DNA from: Clostridia bacterium
Lineage (GTDB): Bacteria > Bacillota > Clostridia > Oscillospirales > CAG-382
Assembly (NCBI GenBank): GCA_017646185.1
Contig: JAGCNA010000081.1
Coordinates: forward strand, 1-11,752
DNA: 11,752 nt
Direction of reading: 5' to 3'
The translations under genes were made by a program, and so were the position numbers. Below are positions 1 to 4,159 of the stretch, in pieces. How positions within the stretch are numbered: position 1 is the first letter of the stretch; each line of letters opens with the position of its first letter. The notes below the pieces were generated by a model that made no database searches, was not told the DNA's origin, and saw nothing but the letters and a program-made list of their open reading frames with translations.

Positions 1-14
1 TCGCCGAAGAACAT
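1..14 (-). CDS. mraZ: Probable mraZ, first codons only (runs off the left edge)
   Basis: Only the ATG at 14-12 and the next codons are present, reading Met-Phe-Phe-Gly followed by GA of an Asp or Glu codon. MraZ proteins characteristically begin M-F-x-G-E-Y, so the visible residues fit. Further support comes from outside the codons: a strong ribosome binding site 8 bases upstream, a near-consensus promoter, and GTGG repeats spaced 10 bases apart at the start site, the arrangement known for MraZ autoregulatory boxes. MraZ is a nucleoid-associated transcription regulator encoded at the head of the dcw (mraW, ftsL, pbp, mur) cluster, which would lie to the left of the window. With under five codons visible this is an inference from start sequence plus regulatory context. 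Confidence 0.62.
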
Positions 15-22
15 ATTTCCCG

Positions 23-30
23 CCTCCTTT
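23..30 (-). promoter_or_regulatory. Strong Shine-Dalgarno of the probable mraZ
   Basis: The minus strand reads AAAGGAGG, ending 8 bases before the ATG at 14. This is an almost full anti-16S match and fixes the start codon of the gene at the left edge. Confidence 0.85.
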
Positions 31-77
31 TACATAAACTTTCCAAAACCGGAATTTAATGGGAAAATGGTGTTATA

Positions 78-98
78 TTCCACCACAATTCACCACAA
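78..98 (-). promoter_or_regulatory. Two GTGG repeats, 10-base period: candidate MraZ operator
   Basis: On the minus strand TTGTGGTGAA (98-89) is followed directly by TTGTGGTGGAA (88-78), so the GTGG cores at 96-93 and 86-83 are exactly 10 bases apart, one helical turn. The repeats sit on and just after the expected transcription start of the promoter at 103-131. MraZ of Escherichia coli binds TGGG repeats separated by 5 bases just downstream of its own promoter, and MraZ-type sites in Firmicutes are GTGG-like repeats. Immediately after, GGTG and CACC flank an ATAT core (84-69), an imperfect palindrome that could also matter. Assignment to MraZ is inference. Confidence 0.6.
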
Positions 99-102
99 AC
101 CT

Positions 103-131
103 ATTATATACAACCATTTTAAAAAATGCAA
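103..131 (-). promoter_or_regulatory. Sigma-A type promoter reading toward mraZ
   Basis: The minus strand has -35 TTGCAT (131-126), a 17-base spacer and a perfect -10 TATAAT (108-103). Runs of A/T upstream at about 132-160 look like an UP element. The expected start is near 97-95, giving an untranslated leader of about 80 bases before the ATG at 14. This is the only strong promoter seen between the terminator at 292-326 and the left edge. Confidence 0.85.
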
Positions 132-151
132 TACCTTTTTTACTTTTTTCA

Positions 152-251
152 AAAATTATGTAAAATAAATTATCACCAAAACGCCCACAATTTTCCTTGT
201 TTCTGCCATTACCTGCCAACATTTGCCAAACACGTCCGAAAATTATGTAAA
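152..251. repeat. Pair of 13-bp direct repeats (AAAATTATGTAAA)
   Basis: The plus-strand 13-mer AAAATTATGTAAA occurs at 152-164 and again at 239-251, 87 bases apart, upstream of the mraZ promoter. The core TTATGTAA also appears on the opposite strand at about 28-35, next to the mraZ ribosome binding site. The sequence is AT-rich, so chance is possible, but an exact 13-mer in a 250-base stretch is worth recording. It could be a regulator site or the trace of a small duplication. Confidence 0.5.
204..228. repeat. Three TGCCA repeats with exact 10-base period
   Basis: TGCCA occurs at 204-208, 214-218 and 224-228 on the plus strand (TGGCA on the minus strand), each pair separated by 5 bases. Three identical 5-mers on one helical face resemble an operator bound by an oligomeric regulator. 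The geometry (N5 spacers, three copies) matches known MraZ boxes, although the core is TGGCA rather than TGGG or GTGG, and the site is about 75 bases upstream of the -35. Confidence 0.6.
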
Positions 252-265
252 CAAACATTTGTTCG
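252..265. promoter_or_regulatory. LexA (DinR)-like box
   Basis: The minus strand reads CGAACAAATGTTTG. The Gram-positive LexA/DinR consensus is CGAAC-RNRY-GTTYC, which this fits at all but the final base. It lies about 120 bases upstream of the mraZ -35, and no good promoter overlaps it, so its target is unclear. It is partly embedded in a second inverted repeat (TTTGTTC and GAACAAA arms at 258-264 and 274-280). Candidate only. Confidence 0.35.
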
Positions 266-291
266 GCGAGAATGAACAAAAATGTATAATA

Positions 292-326
292 AAAAAATCC
301 CCGAGCGAAAAGCTCGGGGATTTTTT
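292..326 (-). terminator. Strong intrinsic terminator after the zinc-ribbon gene
   Basis: A perfect 15-bp inverted repeat (292-306 with 312-326) encloses a 5-base loop. The GC-rich centre is CCCCGAGC/GCTCGGGG, flanked by an A run on one side and a T run on the other. Reading on the minus strand it ends the sigma factor/zinc-ribbon transcript about 70 bases past the stop at 395. The symmetric A/T tracts would let it work in both directions. It also insulates the mraZ promoter region from upstream transcription. Confidence 0.93.
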
Positions 327-394
327 ATTACACAGTCTTTGTAAGCAAAAATGATTCGTGCCGGAGAATAATATATGTTATTCGCTATAGCAGA
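327..394. other. Short 3' untranslated stretch
   Basis: Between the zinc-ribbon stop and the terminator hairpin there is no gene. The only structure noticed is an AT-rich imperfect palindrome at 366-383 (GAATAA and TTATTC arms around a 6-base centre), with no known role. Confidence 0.4.
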
Positions 395-670
395 TTACTG
401 TTGCTTGGAAGCGGCATAGCATTCGCTGCAGTATACCGGTCTGTCGTTAGAGGGCTGGAAGGGAACCTTTGCTTCCTTGCCACACTGTGCACAAGTGGTT
501 GTAAAGAGCTCTCTGGGAGCCTTGCCTGCGTTCTTTCTTGCGTCACGGCAGGGTTTGCATCTCTGGGGCTCGTTCTGGAAACCGCGTTCTGCATAGAATT
601 CCTGTTCACCTGCGGAGAAAACGAATTCTGCGCCGCAATCCTTACAAACCAAAGTCTTGTCTTCGTACAT
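395..670 (-). CDS. Double zinc-ribbon protein (zf-trcl / CxxC_CxxC type), 91 aa
   Basis: A 91-residue cytosolic protein with two four-cysteine zinc ribbons. The first uses C9-x2-C12 and C38-x2-C41, with the conserved segment A-G-E-Q-E-F-Y-A-E (20-28) typical of the 'probable zinc-ribbon' (zf-trcl) family. The second uses C60-x2-C63 and C81-x2-C84, with the D-R-P-V-Y-C stretch (76-81) found in small CxxC_CxxC proteins. Such proteins are common in Firmicutes, and their biochemical role is unknown; nucleic-acid or protein binding is plausible but not shown. I chose the ATG at 670 because GAGGT at 684-680 sits 9 bases upstream. An in-frame TTG at 715 would add 15 residues without a better ribosome binding site and without conserved sequence. 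The gene follows the sigma factor by 53 bases with no promoter or terminator between, so the two are probably co-transcribed and end at the hairpin at 292-326. Confidence 0.88.
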   Translation of the reverse strand: MYEDKTLVCKDCGAEFVFSAGEQEFYAERGFQNEPQRCKPCRDARKNAGKAPRELFTTTCAQCGKEAKVPFQPSNDRPVYCSECYAASKQQ

Positions 671-679
671 GCTGATTTT

Positions 680-684
680 ACCTC
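680..684 (-). promoter_or_regulatory. Shine-Dalgarno deciding the zinc-ribbon start
   Basis: The minus strand GAGGT lies 9 bases before the ATG at 670. It supports the shorter, 91-residue reading of the zinc-ribbon gene over the TTG start at 715. Confidence 0.7.
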
Positions 685-723
685 GCTTGAAATAATATTT
701 TTCCCTTGTTTCCAAGGTTTTTG

Positions 724-1284
724 CTAAATTATGCGTTTGAGCTTGGAACGTATGCGCTGAACCGCATTGTCTATACTTTTAACATCCTTGCCCAATTTTT
801 TGCCTATCTCTGCGTACGTTTCATCCGCGAGATAAAGTTCAAAGACTTTTGATTCCAAAGGAGAGAGCGCTTTGAAAAGTCTATCGTGAAGAAGCCTGCC
901 GGATTCCGTATCCAAAAGTATGGTTTCCGGTGATTCGGCTTCCTGCACCTCTGTTCCCCCGATAATTTCGGAAGAAGGCACAACGGAAACTGTTTTGTTA
1001 TACCGTCTGAGTGCGGATATAATGCTGTTTTTTATACAAGTAACGGCATATGTGGAAAACAGCGCTTTTTCCTCCTCATAGCTGCGAACAGCCTTGAGAA
1101 GCCCGATAAGCCCTTCCTGCAAAAGATCCTCCCGTTCCGATTCCGACACCGAAAGAGTGCCGATAAAGGAGTTCATAATACGGGAATATCTGTGCACAAG
1201 CAAGGCGAAAGCAAGGGAATCCCCCTCACGGGCGGAAGCCACAAGCAGTCCATCTTCGTTTGTAACGGGTGTGATATTTTCCAT
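724..1284 (-). CDS. SigH-like sigma-70 family RNA polymerase sigma factor, 186 aa
   Basis: An alternative sigma factor that would direct RNA polymerase to a special set of promoters. Region 2 spans roughly residues 23-96 and contains D-L-L-Q-E-G-L-I-G-L-L-K-A (53-65) followed by F-S-T-Y-A (76-80), the core-binding and -10 recognition part. Region 4 spans about 136-184, with a helix-turn-helix T-Y-A-E-I-G-K-K-L-G (156-165) and K-S-I-D-N-A-V-Q-R-I (169-178), close to the K-S-(I/V)-D-N-A-L-Q-R motif of SigH (sigma-30). It lacks region 1, like SigH, and at 186 residues is somewhat shorter than typical SigH (about 210). The linker between regions 2 and 4 (about 97-130) and the -10 recognition part diverge from sporulation SigH, so it could be a paralogue rather than SigH itself. 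The ATG at 1284 has only a weak AGAG ribosome binding site. It has its own promoter at 1332-1359 and is followed by the zinc-ribbon gene. No anti-sigma factor is visible nearby. Confidence 0.85.
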   Translation of the reverse strand: MENITPVTNEDGLLVASAREGDSLAFALLVHRYSRIMNSFIGTLSVSESEREDLLQEGLIGLLKAVRSYEEEKALFSTYAVTCIKNSIISALRRYNKTVSVVPSSEIIGGTEVQEAESPETILLDTESGRLLHDRLFKALSPLESKVFELYLADETYAEIGKKLGKDVKSIDNAVQRIRSKLKRII

Positions 1285-1331
1285 CTGCGTCTCTTGTTAA
1301 AAATTCACAAAACAAGTACCAATCTTGTAGT

Positions 1332-1359
1332 AGTATACCACAATTTTCCCCAAAGTCAA
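1332..1359 (-). promoter_or_regulatory. Sigma-A type promoter of the sigma factor/zinc-ribbon unit
   Basis: The minus strand has -35 TTGACT (1359-1354), a 16-base spacer and -10 TATACT (1337-1332). Transcription should start near 1325, leaving a leader of about 40 bases before the ATG at 1284. The spacer holds two GTGG-like words 10 bases apart (GGGG at 1351-1348, GTGG at 1341-1338). A near-palindrome centred on GTTAAC (1362-1377) abuts the -35. Both suggest regulated expression. Confidence 0.8.
1336..1351 (-). promoter_or_regulatory. GTGG-type element in the sigma-factor promoter spacer (MraZ-box-like)
   Basis: The minus-strand 16-mer GGGGAAAATTGTGGTA matches the repeat at the mraZ start site, GTGGTGAATTGTGGTG (96-81), at 12 of 16 positions, with identical 10-base spacing of the GG words. 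It lies between the -35 and -10, where a bound protein would block polymerase. A shared regulator (MraZ itself, if that is what the left-edge gene encodes) is an inference. Part of the match is constrained by AT-rich promoter sequence. Confidence 0.4.
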
Positions 1360-1361
1360 GT

Positions 1362-1377
1362 GAAATGTTAACTTTTC
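1362..1377. repeat. Near-palindrome abutting the -35 of the sigma-factor promoter
   Basis: GAAATGTTAACTTTTC is a 16-base imperfect palindrome: GAAA and TTTC arms around a GTTAAC centre, with one mismatched pair. It lies 2 bases upstream of the -35 hexamer. It could be an operator or UP-type sequence. I checked it against the CcpA cre consensus and it does not fit. The rest of the 1378-1411 gap is AT-rich with no GC-rich terminator hairpin. Confidence 0.35.
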
Positions 1378-1411
1378 TTTCAAATTTCCTTAAAGTTTTT
1401 TAAAAATTTGT

Positions 1412-2518
1412 TCAAAATTGCTTCATTATCCGTTCAAGATCGCCCATTTTGCGTTCCATATCCTGCGCAAGGCGTATCTGGCAACGGGCACGAACCAGAT
1501 TGTGTTCTTCGTATGCGGTTTTAAAATAAGTATCCCCCGCAAGGTAATCTCCCAAAAATCTGGAAGAAAGCTCCAAGGTTACCACAAGAGCACCCATGGC
1601 AAGGGTTGAAATTTCCGTTTCGTTAAGGTTGCCGTAAAGCTGAGGAACAAAGCCGGAAGCAAACTGTGTGAACATTTCCGTATCCAGAGATACTTCGGAA
1701 AGGTTTTTTTCGTCCTCCGCCGCGGTGTTTGCGGCAAAACGAACCGCATCGCCGAAATCGTATGCGGCGTATCCGGGCATAACCGTATCCAGATCTATTA
1801 CCGCAAGAGGTTCTCCCGTACCCGCATCAAACATAACGTTGTTGCACTTGGTATCGTTATGGGTAACCCGCAGGCTTATTTTGTTCTCCTTTGCAAGAAG
1901 AGCAAAATATCCCGCATAAGAGCTCATTGAACGAAGGTAATTGATCTCATCCTTTACGGACGCCGCTCTGGAGGCAACGTCAGCCGCCACGGATTTTTCA
2001 AAATCCTCAAATCTTTTGACCGTATCGTGAAAATGAGGTATGGTTTCGTAAAGAGAGGACGCATCGAAATCCGAAAGGTTTTTCTGGAATTCGCCAAACG
2101 CCTTACCTGCGTTACGCATTACCTTTAAGGTGGGACGGCTGTTAAAGGTGCAGGAATTGGTGATATAGCTTATAACACGCCAATAACTGCCGTCTTCGGA
2201 ACGGTAGATATACTGTCCCTCGGGAGTGTGATACATTTTGAGAACGCGGCGCTTTATGTCCGTTTCACCGTCTGCCAACATACGGTTTCTTATATGGTCC
2301 GTTATGCGGCATACGTTGGATATTATCTTTTCGGGGCTGTGGAACACATTGTGGTTTATACGCTGTACCAGATAGGTGCGTCCGCCCTCGTAACCGTCGG
2401 TATGGACGGTATAAGTGTCGTTTATATTTCCGCTTTTTATTACGTTGTAGCCGAAAAATTCGCCTTTAAGTTTAAATGCTTTACATATCTCTTCAAAGGT
2501 ATGGTTTAAAGACAGCAT
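1412..2518 (-). CDS. APH-fold sugar kinase, N-acetylhexosamine 1-kinase (NahK)-like, 368 aa
   Basis: A cytosolic ATP-dependent phosphotransferase of the aminoglycoside phosphotransferase (choline/homoserine kinase) fold. The catalytic loop is T-H-N-D-T-K-C-N-N (219-227) with D222 as the likely catalytic base, and I-D-L-D-T (241-245) supplies the metal ligand. From memory the sequence follows Bifidobacterium NahK along most of its length: F-G-x-F-Q (141-145), F-H-D-T-x-x-R-F (163-170), D-L-D-T-V-M-P-G (242-249), and the D-Y-L-x-G-D-x-Y-F and E-H-N-L-V-R-x-R stretches near 324-345. NahK phosphorylates GlcNAc/GalNAc at C1 with ATP. Here the gene ends a glycogen operon, one base after the GH13 gene's stop and with an AGGAGG ribosome binding site, so another sugar such as glucose or maltose is also possible; maltokinases of the trehalose/GlgE pathway share the fold. 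The fold and kinase role are secure, the substrate is not. No clear terminator follows. Confidence 0.87.
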   Translation of the reverse strand: MLSLNHTFEEICKAFKLKGEFFGYNVIKSGNINDTYTVHTDGYEGGRTYLVQRINHNVFHSPEKIISNVCRITDHIRNRMLADGETDIKRRVLKMYHTPEGQYIYRSEDGSYWRVISYITNSCTFNSRPTLKVMRNAGKAFGEFQKNLSDFDASSLYETIPHFHDTVKRFEDFEKSVAADVASRAASVKDEINYLRSMSSYAGYFALLAKENKISLRVTHNDTKCNNVMFDAGTGEPLAVIDLDTVMPGYAAYDFGDAVRFAANTAAEDEKNLSEVSLDTEMFTQFASGFVPQLYGNLNETEISTLAMGALVVTLELSSRFLGDYLAGDTYFKTAYEEHNLVRARCQIRLAQDMERKMGDLERIMKQF

Positions 2519-2519
2519 T

Positions 2520-4109
2520 TTAATCCTCCTGTAAAATAAATGTAGCGGGGCACGTTGAATATATTTTGTTTATAAATTTTTGGTTGGTAATAAGGTCTGT
2601 ATACTCGCCGTTAACAGCATATTCACCGCCTGCGGCAAAAGAAACAACCAAAACGGTTTTTCCGCAAAAGCTGCGTTTTACTGCAAATATTCCGCTGTCT
2701 GCGAAAATTATCTCCGTATCGCCTCTTGTAAGCTGAAGGGAATTTTTCCGCACTTCTCCTGCTTTTTTAAAGAAAGAAAGCATTTCCGTATCTTCTTTTC
2801 CCCAAGGGTAAGCGTAACGGTTGAAGGGGTCGGATCTGCCCTGCATACCTATCTCATCCCCGTAATAAAGGCAGGGTGTGCCGGGGAGAGCAATCAAAAG
2901 TCCGTATGCGGCACGGAGGCGCATTGCGCCGAGTGCGTATTCTTCCGCAGTAAGTCTGTACACCGCCGCTTCATCGGCAGACATATCTCCTTCGTAACCT
3001 GCCAAAGCGGTTATGATACGGGTAGTATCGTGGGTGCCGAGAGTGTTCATTAAGCGGAGTAATTTCGCCTTGGGATAATGGGTAAGCTGGTATGCCAGCA
3101 CGCCGGAAAGATGTGCAATATCTCCGTAACGGAAAAACCTTATAATTCCGTCGCGGAAGGGATAGTTTGTAACAGAATCCAGCGAATGTCCCTGAAAATA
3201 ATCCTTTGCTTCGTCATAAGCTACCTTGGTGGAAGCATCCTCCCATACCTCGCCTATTATGCAGGCACGGGGATTGGATTTTTTAACTGCGGCGCAGATT
3301 TCGTGGGTAAACTCATTGCTGTATTCGTCAACCACGTCCAGACGGAAGCCGCCAACGCCCATTTCCATATATTTGGGAATGACCTGATCGCAAATAAAAC
3401 TGCGGAAGGAATGGCATTTTACGGTTTTGGGCAGGTTTCTGCAGCCCCACCAGCAATCGTACTCATGGGGGTAATTCGAAAAAGAAAACCACTCTTTATA
3501 AGGAGAAGACGGGTCGTTAAGGGCGGAAGTAAAGTATATGCTGTGCTCGCCCACGTGGTTGAACACACCGTCAAGAATTATCTTTATTCCCCGTTTTCCC
3601 GCTTCGTCTATGAGATGCTTCAGGGCTTTGTCGCCACCGAAGCCTTCGTCTACGGTAAGGTAATCGTCGGTATCGTATTTATGGTTGGAATATGCCTTGC
3701 AGATGGGAGAAAGATATATACTCCCCGCACCCAAAGATGCGATATAATCCAGCTTTTCCGCAACGCCCCAAAGGGTTCCGCCGAAAAAGGTGTTGTTTTT
3801 GAGCTCACCTTTTTCGTTTCTCTTGTATTCGGGAGTATCGTCCCAATTCAGGTAGACGGCGTCCTCTCTTGCGGGCACGGTGCCAAAGCTGTAAAATCTA
3901 TCCACAAATATCTGGTAAATAATACCGTTATCCAGAAATGCGGGGGCGGGATACTGCTCGTCCGTAACGGTAAAGGTATCCACCTGCCTGCCGTCTTCGG
4001 CACAGACAGCATACAAGCCCGCACCTGAAAGTGCGGGCGGTGTATTGCCGTTTTTGTCTTTAATTGTATAGCCTTTTCCGGCGGTAACCAAGGTTCCCAA
4101 GGGGAACAC
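2520..4109 (-). CDS. Cytosolic GH13 alpha-glucanase, neopullulanase/cyclomaltodextrinase-like; 5' end uncertain
   Basis: A glycoside hydrolase 13 enzyme cutting alpha-glucans or maltodextrins inside the cell; there is no signal peptide. Numbering from the GTG at 4109: Y-Q-I-F-V-D-R-F (65-72) opens the barrel, S-N-H-K-Y-D-T-D-D-Y (141-150) is typical of the neopullulanase/cyclomaltodextrinase branch, region I is D-G-V-F-N-H (180-185), region II G-F-R-L-D (254-258, nucleophile D258), region III G-E-V-W (286-289, acid/base E287), region IV T-H-D-T (359-362, D361). Y-C/W-rich C-W-W-G (219-222) and D-P-x-N-R (427-431) are also present. The N-terminal domain before the barrel is short, about 60-75 residues, whereas CBM34 domains in this branch are nearer 120. 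GTG at 4109 is the only standard start but has no ribosome binding site. The open frame continues up to glgP, and an AAGGA at 4168-4164 is well placed for an ATA codon at 4154, which would add 15 residues. It probably trims phosphorylase limit dextrins. Confidence 0.88.
   Translation of the reverse strand: MFPLGTLVTAGKGYTIKDKNGNTPPALSGAGLYAVCAEDGRQVDTFTVTDEQYPAPAFLDNGIIYQIFVDRFYSFGTVPAREDAVYLNWDDTPEYKRNEKGELKNNTFFGGTLWGVAEKLDYIASLGAGSIYLSPICKAYSNHKYDTDDYLTVDEGFGGDKALKHLIDEAGKRGIKIILDGVFNHVGEHSIYFTSALNDPSSPYKEWFSFSNYPHEYDCWWGCRNLPKTVKCHSFRSFICDQVIPKYMEMGVGGFRLDVVDEYSNEFTHEICAAVKKSNPRACIIGEVWEDASTKVAYDEAKDYFQGHSLDSVTNYPFRDGIIRFFRYGDIAHLSGVLAYQLTHYPKAKLLRLMNTLGTHDTTRIITALAGYEGDMSADEAAVYRLTAEEYALGAMRLRAAYGLLIALPGTPCLYYGDEIGMQGRSDPFNRYAYPWGKEDTEMLSFFKKAGEVRKNSLQLTRGDTEIIFADSGIFAVKRSFCGKTVLVVSFAAGGEYAVNGEYTDLITNQKFINKIYSTCPATFILQED
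2525..2530 (-). promoter_or_regulatory. Full-consensus Shine-Dalgarno of the kinase gene
   Basis: AGGAGG on the minus strand lies inside the last codons of the GH13 gene, 6 bases before the ATG at 2518. It is the strongest ribosome binding site inside the operon, suggesting the kinase is translated efficiently and independently of coupling. Confidence 0.85.
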
Positions 4110-4159
4110 ACGCTTTTTTGTTGGTGCGCCGGAAGCAAAAAGTATAGAATTTATATTTA

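Noticed and set aside
73..279. A 68-residue minus-strand open frame in the left intergenic region
   Set aside because: It begins with TTG without a ribosome binding site, has no recognisable family and runs through the promoter, the TGCCA repeats and the LexA-like box, so it is an open frame by chance in AT-rich regulatory DNA.
671..715. TTG start at 715 extending the zinc-ribbon protein by 15 residues
   Set aside because: The ATG at 670 has a well-spaced GAGGT, and conserved family sequence begins right after it; the extension (K/Y/F-rich) covers the ribosome binding site itself.
1362..1377. CcpA cre site at the sigma-factor promoter
   Set aside because: The palindrome lacks the central CG and other fixed positions of the cre consensus.
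1378..1411. Possible terminator between the kinase gene and the sigma-factor promoter
   Set aside because: Only AT-rich short inverted arms (CAAATTT/AAATTTG type) are present, with no GC-rich stem followed by a T run. Read-through from the glg operon into the sigma-factor gene therefore cannot be excluded.
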